A stretch of DNA of 5,505 nt from positions 1 to 5,505 of the forward strand of contig JALQTG010000222.1 of the NCBI GenBank assembly GCA_023264075.1, in the 5' to 3' direction. Numbering within the stretch: position 1 is the first letter of the stretch; each line of letters starts with the position of its first letter. Under the pieces are notes generated by a model that worked only from the letters and a program-made list of their open reading frames with translations, ran no database searches and was not told where the DNA came from. Both the position numbers and the translations under genes were made by a program. Below, one piece after another: positions 1 through 5,505 of the stretch. Origin of the DNA: Crocinitomicaceae bacterium (GTDB taxonomy: Bacteria > Bacteroidota > Bacteroidia > Flavobacteriales_D > Crocinitomicaceae).

Positions 1-162
1 ATTTTTATATTCGCCTTTCTTCGAAAGTACTTTTAATTTTTGTGATGCATCGACGGCATTTGAAACCAATTCTCTCAAGAAAATTTCATGATCAGAGTAC
101 AAAAACTTTTTAATAATCGGAAATATATTTTCCGTTTCTACACTAATGTGACCTGTTTTCAT
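1..162 (-). CDS. htpG: Molecular chaperone HtpG (bacterial Hsp90), N-terminal fragment
   Basis: This is the first 54 codons of the cytoplasmic ATP-dependent chaperone HtpG, which remodels and refolds client proteins together with DnaK. The ATG is at 160-162 and the frame stays open to base 1, so the gene is cut by the window edge; full-length homologues have roughly 610-630 residues. The visible part is the start of the GHKL ATPase domain. The signature [11 protein letters not shown] occupies residues 29-39. By alignment with E. coli HtpG (E34, N38), E31 is the catalytic glutamate and N35 the Mg-ATP binding asparagine. The stretch SDHEIF just before it is also typical, and the wording [16 protein letters not shown] is the form common in Bacteroidota. 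The gene lies downstream of gltA in the same direction but beyond a terminator, with its own likely promoter, so it is probably transcribed alone. Identification is very secure; nothing can be said about the middle and C-terminal domains. Confidence 0.96.
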   Translation of the reverse strand, partial: MKTGHISVETENIFPIIKKFLYSDHEIFLRELVSNAVDASQKLKVLSKKGEYKN

Positions 163-184
163 AGCGATAATTATTTTAAATATT

Positions 185-211
185 CAATTGCATTAGTCAA
201 TGACTATGCCA
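185..211 (-). promoter_or_regulatory. Candidate sigma-54-like (-24/-12) promoter of htpG
   Basis: On the minus strand, positions 211 down to 197 read TGGCATAGTCATTGA. Against the sigma-54 consensus TGGCACGNNNNTTGCW this keeps TGGCA and TTG with the exact GG-N10-G spacing (GG at 210-209, G at 198); the only change at the -12 dinucleotide is GA for GC. Counting 12 nt onward puts a start site near 185 and gives a leader of about 23 nt before the htpG ATG. I see no convincing Bacteroidota housekeeping -7 box (TAnnTTTG) in the same leader. The match is directly visible; that RpoN really uses it is inference, as rpoN itself is not in the window. Confidence 0.45.
194..206. promoter_or_regulatory. 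Perfect 13-bp palindrome overlapping the htpG promoter
   Basis: TAGTCA-A-TGACTA is a perfect odd-length inverted repeat (6-bp arms, 1-bp centre). It covers the spacer and -12 half of the sigma-54-like element, where a bound protein would block or compete with polymerase. It could be an operator or a chance consequence of the promoter sequence. The arms contain TGAC/GTCA, the same tetramer that is repeated at 220-235. Confidence 0.35.
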
Positions 212-219
212 TGGGGTTA

Positions 220-235
220 TGACTGACAAAATGAC
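220..235. promoter_or_regulatory. TGAC direct repeats upstream of htpG, possible activator site
   Basis: The plus strand reads TGAC-TGAC-AAAA-TGAC, three direct copies of TGAC in 16 bp. On the minus strand the block ends about 9 bp upstream of the -24 element. A position just upstream of the promoter fits a regulator binding site, though sigma-54 activators usually bind further away. No known operator is confidently recognised. Confidence 0.3.
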
Positions 236-257
236 GTTTATTTTGAGGATACAGTTT

Positions 258-285
258 GCAGGTTGGAGGTTGCAGGTTGCAAGTT
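258..285. repeat. Four tandem copies of a 7-bp unit (GCAGGTT)
   Basis: Consecutive heptamers are GCAGGTT (258-264), GGAGGTT (265-271), GCAGGTT (272-278) and GCAAGTT (279-285). Copies 1 and 3 are identical; copies 2 and 4 each differ by one base. The block sits in the gltA-htpG spacer between the gltA terminator and the htpG promoter and is outside any gene. G-rich on the plus strand, it has no internal symmetry that would make a hairpin. It is most simply a slippage-prone microsatellite or a member of a dispersed intergenic family; no function is shown by the sequence. Confidence 0.7.
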
Positions 286-314
286 GAGTCATTTGGTGTG
301 TTAGGTGATTGAAC

Positions 315-339
315 AAAAAAACCTCCAGAAATCTGAAGG
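315..339 (-). terminator. Rho-independent terminator of gltA
   Basis: In minus-strand orientation CCTTCAG (339-333) pairs with CTGGAGG (328-322) through seven base pairs including one G-U, closing a 4-nt ATTT loop, and is followed at once by seven T residues (321-315). It lies about 25 nt after the gltA stop codon, which is the classical position and geometry for intrinsic termination. It separates gltA from htpG. Confidence 0.85.
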
Positions 340-363
340 CTTTGATGAATATATTCTATTTGA

Positions 364-1650
364 TTAACGTTTCTCTAGTGGAATGTAATCTCTTTTTGTT
401 TCACCAGTATAGATTTGGCGTGGGCGACCGATTGGATCTCCGTTTTCAACCATTTCTTTCCATTGTGCAATCCATCCTGGTAGACGCCCTAAAGCAAACA
501 TTACAGTAAACATTTCGCTTGGAATGTTGAGCGCTTTGTAGATAATACCGGAATAGAAGTCTACGTTCGGGTAAAGTCCTCTTTGTACGAAGTATTCATC
601 TTCTAAAGCTACTTTCTCTAATTTTTTCGCTAATTCTAATGTTGGGTCATTGATTCCTAATTTATCCAATACATCATCACACGCTTTCTTAATGATACGT
701 GCACGTGGATCGAAGTTTTTATACACTCTATGTCCAAAGCCCATCAAACGGAATGGATCATCTTTATCTTTTGCTTTAGCAACCCATTTTTCCATGTCGC
801 CACCATCAGCCATTATTTGGTCTAACATTTCAATTACAGCTTGGTTAGCTCCACCATGCAGTGGTCCCCAAAGGGCTGAAATTCCACCAGCTATTGAAGA
901 ATAAAGGTTAGCTTGCGAAGAACCTACGATTCTTACCGTAGAAGCAGAACAGTTTTGCTCATGATCAGCGTGAAGAATTAATAAGGTGTTTAACGCGTTT
1001 ACAACTACCGGATCGATTTTGTATTCCTCAGATGGCATTGCGAACATCATGTACAAGAAGTTCTCGCAGTAACTTTTATCGTTCTGCGGATACATGAATG
1101 GGTGACGCATCTTGTTTTTATAGGCCCAAGCTGCCAATGTTGGCAATTTCGCAATTAGACGATGCATCGTCATATCAATTGCTTCTTTTGCTCTATTCGG
1201 ATTTTGAGACTCTGGGTAAAATGTAGACAATGAGCATACCATGGAAGAAAGAACTCCCATTGGATGGGCGTTGAATGGATAAGCTTCCAAGAAACGCTTC
1301 ATGTCTTCATGAACAAGTGTGTGACGAGTTATGCTGGATTTGAACAAATCAAATTCTTTCTTGCTCGGTAAATTACCATAAATTAATAGGTAGGCCACTT
1401 CTAAGAAGTCTGCTTTTTCAGCAAGTTGTTCAATTGGATATCCACGGTACTGAAGAATACCATTCTCTCCATCTAAATAAGTAATTGAACTAAAACAACT
1501 TCCTGTATTCTTATACCCCGGATCAATAGTGATATAACCCGTTTGTGCACGTAGTGTTTTAATATCAATACCTTTTTCGTTCTCTGTTCCAATAACAACC
1601 GGTAATTCAATTACTTTACCGTCAATTTCTAATTTTACAACTTCGCTCAT
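364..1650 (-). CDS. gltA: Citrate synthase, type II (hexameric)
   Basis: Condenses acetyl-CoA with oxaloacetate to citrate, the entry step of the TCA cycle, in the cytoplasm. The protein has 428 residues, almost the same as E. coli GltA (427), and includes the small N-terminal beta domain (about residues 1-45) that marks the type II bacterial enzymes. The three catalytic residues are visible: H265 in GPLHGGAN, H307 in GFGHRVY and D364 in PNVDFYSG. Oxaloacetate- and citrate-binding arginines are also present in the conserved places (R308 next to H307, R316 in DPRAR, R389 in LGRLPGW, R409/R411 in RPRQIY). The start ATG at 1648-1650 gives the usual MSEVVKLEIDGK-type N-terminus and is preceded by an A/T-rich leader. 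Its gene has a 150-bp upstream spacer with a candidate promoter and a strong terminator after the stop, so it is probably monocistronic. Intact, nothing unusual. Confidence 0.97.
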   Translation of the reverse strand: MSEVVKLEIDGKVIELPVVIGTENEKGIDIKTLRAQTGYITIDPGYKNTGSCFSSITYLDGENGILQYRGYPIEQLAEKADFLEVAYLLIYGNLPSKKEFDLFKSSITRHTLVHEDMKRFLEAYPFNAHPMGVLSSMVCSLSTFYPESQNPNRAKEAIDMTMHRLIAKLPTLAAWAYKNKMRHPFMYPQNDKSYCENFLYMMFAMPSEEYKIDPVVVNALNTLLILHADHEQNCSASTVRIVGSSQANLYSSIAGGISALWGPLHGGANQAVIEMLDQIMADGGDMEKWVAKAKDKDDPFRLMGFGHRVYKNFDPRARIIKKACDDVLDKLGINDPTLELAKKLEKVALEDEYFVQRGLYPNVDFYSGIIYKALNIPSEMFTVMFALGRLPGWIAQWKEMVENGDPIGRPRQIYTGETKRDYIPLEKR

Positions 1651-1685
1651 TGTTTATTTTATTTATAATCGTCTAAAATCGCTGC

Positions 1686-1714
1686 CTAAGATAATAATTT
1701 GTTCGATATAACAA
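1686..1714 (-). promoter_or_regulatory. Candidate Bacteroidota-type promoter of gltA
   Basis: On the minus strand TTG (1714-1712) is followed after 18 nt by TATCTTAG (1693-1686), one mismatch from the Bacteroidota -7 box TAnnTTTG; the usual spacing is about 19. This predicts a start near 1679 and a leader of about 29 nt before the gltA ATG. The region is AT-rich, so chance matches are possible. Confidence 0.35.
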
Positions 1715-1767
1715 TGGAGTTATAGACTTGTTTGAAAATATTTTGTCTCGACTATGAAAATTGATAA

Positions 1768-1797
1768 ATTGCACTCCTGAATAATAATTCCTGCAAT
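1768..1797 (-). terminator. Possible weak terminator hairpin after the DPP-IV gene
   Basis: Starting 3 nt after the TAG stop, ATTGCA (1797-1792) can pair perfectly with TGCAAT (1773-1768) around an 18-nt loop that itself holds a small GAAT/ATTC stem. The following bases, TTATCAATTTTC, are T-rich but interrupted, and the stem is short, so this may be a weak terminator, an mRNA 3' end structure, or chance. Confidence 0.3.
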
Positions 1798-1800
1798 GCA

Positions 1801-3990
1801 CTACAAATTCTTCAACGTATATTCAAACATCATGCGAAACAAATGATTACGTGTATTTCCTCCGTAAATTCCGTGATCTTTGTTTGGATAGATAAATAGA
1901 TCAAAATCTTTGTCAGCTTTGACTAAAGCATTAATCATTTCCATGGAGTTTTGCACGTGTACGTTGTCGTCTCCAGAGCCGTGGATTAAAAAGTATTTTC
2001 CTTTCAACTTATCTACATGGTTAATAGGGGAGTTGTCGTCGTAACCAGCCGCGTTCTCTTGTGGAGTGCGCATAAAACGTTCTGTGTAGATGTTATCGTA
2101 GTATCGCCAGTTCGTTACAGGAGCTATAGCTATTCCCATTTTAAAGACATCTGCACCTTTTGTCATCGCTAATGACGACATATATCCACCATAACTCCAC
2201 CCCATAATTCCGATGCGTTCAGCGTCTACGTAATCGAGTTTTTGTAGGTTTTTCGCAACAGCAATCAAGTCTTCCGTTTCTAATTTTCCTAATTGTAAAT
2301 ACGTTGATTTCTTAAATTTAGCACCGCGATACATTGTTCCTCGCGTATCCACACAAAACACGATGTAGCCATGTTGCGCCAGCAATTGATGGTAGGCAAA
2401 ATTCGCAGATCCATAAGCATCCGTTACCATATTTGAACCAGGACCACAATATACGTTGAAGTATACTGGATATTGCTTCGTGGAATCAAAGTTTGGAGGG
2501 TAAATGGCCCATGCATTCAACGTTTCGTCGTAACCTTCCACCGTCATAAAAACCTTCGGCTGGAAGTTGTAATCCTTTAGTGCGAGTTGAAGGTATTCAT
2601 TGTCTTCGAGGACCTCAATCAAGTCTCCTTTAGCAGTATGTAAAGAATAAACCGGAGGAGTATTCGCGTCGCTCCAGTTATTCACATAATATTTCATTCC
2701 TGTCGAAAACTGTGCGTCATTCCAGCCTTTGTTCTGACTGAGTAAACGTTTGTTGTTTCCTTCCAAATCCACGACGTAGAGGTCTTTGTTGGTCGGGTGA
2801 CTTTCCACCGAGGTAAAATAAATCAACCCATTATCTTGATCGACTCCTTTAAAATCTACAACGTCCCAGTCACCAGTGGTGAGTTGCTTTACGTTTCCTG
2901 TAATTCCTATTTTGTAAATGTGATTATAGCCATCTCTTTCGCTTGTGCGGATAAAGTGTTTACCATCTTTTAGGAAGATTAAGTTGTCGTCAATCTCTAC
3001 ATATGCAGCATCCTTTTCTTCATACACAACATCTGCGAGAAGGTTTTTTTCTGATGCATTCACCCAATTATACTTCAGGTGATTTTGATGACGATTTAAG
3101 GTAAGGGCCATTAACTTATTTTCCACATTCGACCATTTCAACCGAGGAATGTATTCGTATTCTCCTAAGTCGACAGGACGGCTTTTTCCCTTTTTTGTGC
3201 AGGCGATGTGTAAGGTAACTTTCGAATTATCCTCTCCTGCTTTTGGATACTTAAACGTGTATAAATCTGGATACAATTCATAATGATAGGTCATGGTGAA
3301 TTCTCTCACTTGCGACTCATTGAACTTTAAGTATGCTATATATGCTCCATCTGGCGACCAGTCATACGCTTTGGTGATCGCAAATTCTTCTTCGTACACC
3401 CAATCCGTTGTACCATTGATGATTTTATTGAATTCGCCGTCTTTTGTAAGTTGTAGTGTTTTATTGCTGGTTAAGTCTCGCATGTATAAATTGTTGGCAT
3501 GGATATAAGCGACTTTCGTTCCGTCCGGAGAATAACTAGCAAGTGTTTGTGGACTTTGTTCAGCGTCAAGTGGTTGAAGTTCTTTGGTGGAAATATCGTA
3601 AAGGAAAAATACGGCAGAATAACTTCGTCGGTATATTTTTTCTTCTTCTGTTACAAGCAACACTTTTGTTTCGTCTGCGTTAAATTCGTAGCGACTTACC
3701 TTCAATTTATTTCCTTGGAAAATGAGGTCTTTTCCATTCACTAGAACCTCGCCAGCACCACCTCGATTAATAAAAGAATATTTTACAATAGATTTGTCTT
3801 GGTCAATAATACTGAATTTAGAAAAGTGTTCTCCGTCATTCATGGATCGGAAACCCTCTACACCAGCTGCGAAGAATTGATATTCTTTCCAAATGGTTTC
3901 TACTGTTAATTCTTTGTTCTCAGTTTCTTGCGAACGTCCTAAAAAAGTAAAAGTGATGAATAGGAAAAGTATGTTGTATTTTATAGTCAT
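1801..3990 (-). CDS. dpp4: Exported dipeptidyl peptidase IV (S9B family serine peptidase)
   Basis: Removes X-Pro (and X-Ala) dipeptides from peptide N-termini, most likely in the periplasm or at the cell surface, helping to use peptides as nutrients. The 729-residue protein starts with a signal peptide (charged MTIK, hydrophobic residues 6-17, likely cleavage after GRS20 before Q21); no lipobox cysteine follows. Residues of about 40-470 form the beta-propeller (DPPIV_N), with the hallmark DWVYEEEF at 196-203; E201 and E202 match human E205/E206, which grip the substrate amino terminus and define the DPP-IV subgroup. The C-terminal alpha/beta-hydrolase domain holds the triad S599 (GWSYGG), D674 (GSGDDNVH) and H706 (NKDHGI), the oxyanion Tyr Y514 (VYCGPG), and Y631/Y635 in the YYDNIYTER motif. 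It ends directly after the hydrolase domain, with no T9SS sorting tail. Length and motifs are complete. A 75-bp spacer with a candidate promoter separates it from rluE. Confidence 0.94.
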   Translation of the reverse strand: MTIKYNILFLFITFTFLGRSQETENKELTVETIWKEYQFFAAGVEGFRSMNDGEHFSKFSIIDQDKSIVKYSFINRGGAGEVLVNGKDLIFQGNKLKVSRYEFNADETKVLLVTEEEKIYRRSYSAVFFLYDISTKELQPLDAEQSPQTLASYSPDGTKVAYIHANNLYMRDLTSNKTLQLTKDGEFNKIINGTTDWVYEEEFAITKAYDWSPDGAYIAYLKFNESQVREFTMTYHYELYPDLYTFKYPKAGEDNSKVTLHIACTKKGKSRPVDLGEYEYIPRLKWSNVENKLMALTLNRHQNHLKYNWVNASEKNLLADVVYEEKDAAYVEIDDNLIFLKDGKHFIRTSERDGYNHIYKIGITGNVKQLTTGDWDVVDFKGVDQDNGLIYFTSVESHPTNKDLYVVDLEGNNKRLLSQNKGWNDAQFSTGMKYYVNNWSDANTPPVYSLHTAKGDLIEVLEDNEYLQLALKDYNFQPKVFMTVEGYDETLNAWAIYPPNFDSTKQYPVYFNVYCGPGSNMVTDAYGSANFAYHQLLAQHGYIVFCVDTRGTMYRGAKFKKSTYLQLGKLETEDLIAVAKNLQKLDYVDAERIGIMGWSYGGYMSSLAMTKGADVFKMGIAIAPVTNWRYYDNIYTERFMRTPQENAAGYDDNSPINHVDKLKGKYFLIHGSGDDNVHVQNSMEMINALVKADKDFDLFIYPNKDHGIYGGNTRNHLFRMMFEYTLKNL

Positions 3991-4003
3991 GGATTCGTCA
4001 TTT

Positions 4004-4033
4004 AAAACGTAAAAATAATCGAAAAATAAACAA
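4004..4033 (-). promoter_or_regulatory. Candidate Bacteroidota-type promoter of the DPP-IV gene
   Basis: On the minus strand TTG (4033-4031) is followed after exactly 19 nt by TACGTTTT (4011-4004), one mismatch from TAnnTTTG. The predicted start near 3998 gives a very short leader of roughly 8 nt before the ATG at 3990. The spacer is extremely AT-rich, so this is suggestive only. No terminator hairpin is seen between rluE and this point, so read-through from rluE is also possible. Confidence 0.35.
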
Positions 4034-4065
4034 ATAAAAGGATGAGAGATGGTTTTAACAGCGGT

Positions 4066-4647
4066 CTATCGAATTATCTGTGTTGGATCGAATGTCCACA
4101 CATTTTTATGTGTAAATTGAGTGATTCGATATTCTCCAATTCCAATTCGGATGAGTCGCAAGGTGGGAAATCCAACTGCCGCTGTCATCTTTCGCACTTG
4201 TCGGTTTTTACCCTCGGTGATAGTGAGTTCAATCCAACTTGTAGGAATATTCTTACGATAGCGAATCGGTATGGATCGATCGGGTAGCTCAGCAGGAGGA
4301 TCCACTATTCGGCATTCGGCAGGCAAAACCTGATGTTCTTTCCCTTTATGTTTGATAGTAATTGTTCCGTCTGATAACTTGTCTATAGCGTCTTGTGTGA
4401 TTTCACCATCGACTTGAACGAGATAGGTTTTTGATATTTTACTAATAGGAGAGAGGAGTGTGGTTTTGAAACGGTTGTCATTGGTGAGTAGCAGCAGACC
4501 TTCACTGTCTTTGTCCAAACGACCAACAGGATAAACATCTTTTGGGAATACATGTAGATCTCCGAGCAGCCGATCAGTGGGCTCACCAGAAAACTGGGAC
4601 AGCATATCGTAGGGCTTGAAAACAGCATAATAGTTGAATGATGACAT
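4066..4647 (-). CDS. rluE: 23S rRNA pseudouridine synthase, RluE type
   Basis: Isomerises a uridine in 23S rRNA to pseudouridine (E. coli RluE acts on U2457, in the peptidyl transferase region). The 193-residue protein belongs to the RsuA/RluB/E/F family but, like E. coli RluE, has no N-terminal S4 domain: it starts straight into the catalytic domain at KPYDMLSQF (residues 11-19). The catalytic aspartate is D45 in GRLDKDSEG (42-50). Other matches to E. coli RluE are IPTSW (134-138), EGKNRQVRKM (145-154) and GFPTLRLIRIG (159-169), which is why I favour RluE over RluF or RsuA. The ATG at 4645-4647 lies only 2 nt after the stop of the upstream dehydratase gene, pointing to one transcript and coupled translation. 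The exact target base in this organism is inferred from the family. Complete and intact. Confidence 0.9.
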   Translation of the reverse strand: MSSFNYYAVFKPYDMLSQFSGEPTDRLLGDLHVFPKDVYPVGRLDKDSEGLLLLTNDNRFKTTLLSPISKISKTYLVQVDGEITQDAIDKLSDGTITIKHKGKEHQVLPAECRIVDPPAELPDRSIPIRYRKNIPTSWIELTITEGKNRQVRKMTAAVGFPTLRLIRIGIGEYRITQFTHKNVWTFDPTQIIR

Positions 4648-4649
4648 TG

Positions 4650-5505
4650 CTAAAATGGTAATTTACTCAGATCCACATTTCCTCCTGAAATTAATAATCC
4701 AACTTTTTTACCGGCAAAGAACTCTTTTTCTTTAAGCACGGCTGCTAAGGTTACGGCGCAAGAGGGTTCTACAATAATTTTCATACGTTCCCAAATAAGC
4801 CGCATGGAATCAATGATTTCTTTTTCTTCAATTCGAACGATCTTCTGAACCCCGCGCTGGATAAGTGGGAAATTGATATCTCCAAGCATCGTTTTTAGCC
4901 CATCAGCAATAGTGTTCGTTGTTGTATTTTTTTCGATTTTACCAGAAATTAATGAACGATAAGCATCATCTGCCTCTGCAGGTTCTGCTCCGATAAGCTG
5001 AACTTTTTTTTGATGTGCTTCAACCGCTAAAACCGTTCCTCCAATGAGTCCACCACCACCGATAGGTGAGACAATAATATCCAAATCCGGATAATCCTCT
5101 AATAATTCTTTAGCTACCGTTCCTTGACCAGTAATGACTGCTGCATCGTTCGAGGGATGTATAAATGTAGCTCCTGTCTTTTGCTGAATGTTGCGCGCAG
5201 TTGCTTCACGTTGTTCCATTGTTGGCGCGCACAATATAACTTGTCCCCTGTAACCTTTCACAGCTGCAATTTTAACTTCTGGCGCATTTTCTGGCATCAC
5301 AATATAGGCTTGAACACCTAGCGATCGTGCAGCAAGGGAGAGGGCTTGAGCGAAGTTCCCTGAAGAATGGGTGACAACGCCTTTGTTTCGCAATTCCACT
5401 GGTAATTGAGCGATAGCATAGGTAGCTCCGCGCATTTTGAATGCTCCCATTTTTTGAAAATTCTCGCATTTAAACAATAGTATACATCCCGACATTTCAT
5501 TCAGT
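4650..5505 (-). CDS. Threonine dehydratase / serine racemase-like PLP enzyme, 5' end beyond window
   Basis: A fold-type II PLP enzyme that deaminates L-threonine or L-serine to 2-oxobutyrate or pyruvate and ammonia, or racemises serine. Numbering from the internal Met at 5495, the PLP lysine is K20 in FKMRGA, the phosphate and ring region is HSSGNFAQ (43-50), the glycine loop is GGGG 146-149, and SGGN (270-273) contacts the PLP ring nitrogen. E171, A175 and D177 (EPAEADD) match the Mg site of mammalian serine racemase, and S45 aligns with its re-face Ser84. The protein stops soon after NVDL, so it lacks the C-terminal regulatory domain of biosynthetic IlvA; a catabolic dehydratase, serine racemase or hydroxyaspartate ammonia-lyase are all possible. 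The frame stays open upstream of that Met (codons for L-N-E up to 5504) and family members begin some 30-40 residues earlier, so the start is off the window. It is followed 2 nt later by rluE. Confidence 0.92.
   Translation of the reverse strand, partial: LNEMSGCILLFKCENFQKMGAFKMRGATYAIAQLPVELRNKGVVTHSSGNFAQALSLAARSLGVQAYIVMPENAPEVKIAAVKGYRGQVILCAPTMEQREATARNIQQKTGATFIHPSNDAAVITGQGTVAKELLEDYPDLDIIVSPIGGGGLIGGTVLAVEAHQKKVQLIGAEPAEADDAYRSLISGKIEKNTTTNTIADGLKTMLGDINFPLIQRGVQKIVRIEEKEIIDSMRLIWERMKIIVEPSCAVTLAAVLKEKEFFAGKKVGLLISGGNVDLSKLPF

Noticed and set aside
258..285. CRISPR array
   Set aside because: The units are 7 bp, directly adjacent with no spacers, and no cas gene is nearby.
309..509. 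Plus-strand open frame starting within the gltA terminator
   Set aside because: It begins inside the terminator hairpin and runs antisense to the 3' end of gltA; the openness is a by-product of gltA codon use.
650..904. Plus-strand open frame of 84 codons
   Set aside because: It lies wholly antisense to the conserved catalytic core of gltA (H265/H307 region), its peptide shows no recognisable motif, and no promoter or leader is seen.
1651..1800. Riboswitch or small gene upstream of gltA
   Set aside because: No open frame with a plausible start and no conserved structured element recognised in the 150 bp; only a candidate promoter and a weak hairpin are visible.
3991..4065. Terminator or small RNA in the rluE-DPP-IV spacer
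   Set aside because: Only 75 bp and very AT-rich; I found no stem of useful length followed by a T-run, so only a tentative promoter is annotated.
4042..4287. Plus-strand frame across the 3' end of rluE
   Set aside because: Antisense to conserved rluE motifs (EGKNRQVRKM, GFPTLRLIR); peptide is Cys/Ser/Asn-rich with no family likeness.
5318..5500. Short frames overlapping the 5' part of the dehydratase, and the Met codon at 5493-5495 as its true start
   Set aside because: The dehydratase frame stays open past 5495 to the window edge and reads L-N-E before that Met, matching the family just before the FKCENFQK motif. The N-terminal PLP domain would otherwise be too short. The other frames here give low-complexity, Cys/Ser-rich peptides without family features.
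1..5505. A new defence, mobile or biosynthetic system
   Set aside because: All five genes belong to well-known housekeeping or metabolic families, with intact motifs and uniform orientation. No transposase, integrase, repeats flanking a block, or unrecognised gene is present.

Overview
The window is AT-rich and reads as chromosomal DNA of a Bacteroidota bacterium, probably a member of the Flavobacteriales. The reasons are the N-terminus of HtpG ([22 protein letters not shown], given here in family terms only), an S9 dipeptidyl peptidase IV with an exported N-terminus, A/T-rich leaders without strong Shine-Dalgarno sequences, and promoter-like elements that resemble the Bacteroidota TTG / TAnnTTTG pattern. 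The exact genus cannot be read from the sequence.

All five genes lie on the minus strand, so transcription runs from high to low coordinates. In that order they are: (1) the 3' part of a fold-type II PLP enzyme of the threonine dehydratase / serine racemase family (4650 to the window edge; its true start is outside); (2) rluE, a 23S rRNA pseudouridine synthase (4066-4647), only 2 nt downstream and very likely co-transcribed and translationally coupled; (3) a periplasmic or secreted prolyl dipeptidyl peptidase IV (1801-3990) with its own candidate promoter; (4) gltA, a type II citrate synthase (364-1650), with a candidate promoter upstream and a clear intrinsic terminator downstream; (5) the first 54 codons of htpG (1-162), the bacterial Hsp90, which was absent from simple long-ORF calling because it is cut by the window edge.

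No functional system links these genes. They are housekeeping or general metabolic genes: amino acid catabolism, rRNA modification, peptide degradation, TCA cycle entry and protein folding. No mobile element, CRISPR array, tRNA or rRNA gene was seen, and no gap exceeds about 200 bp.

The most interesting DNA is the 200-bp gltA-htpG spacer. It holds the gltA terminator, a run of four 7-bp tandem repeats, and a compact htpG upstream region. That upstream region has a sigma-54-like GG-N10-GA element overlapping a perfect 13-bp palindrome, and just upstream of it three TGAC direct repeats. I found no evidence of a previously undescribed system in this window; the htpG control region is the item most worth following up.
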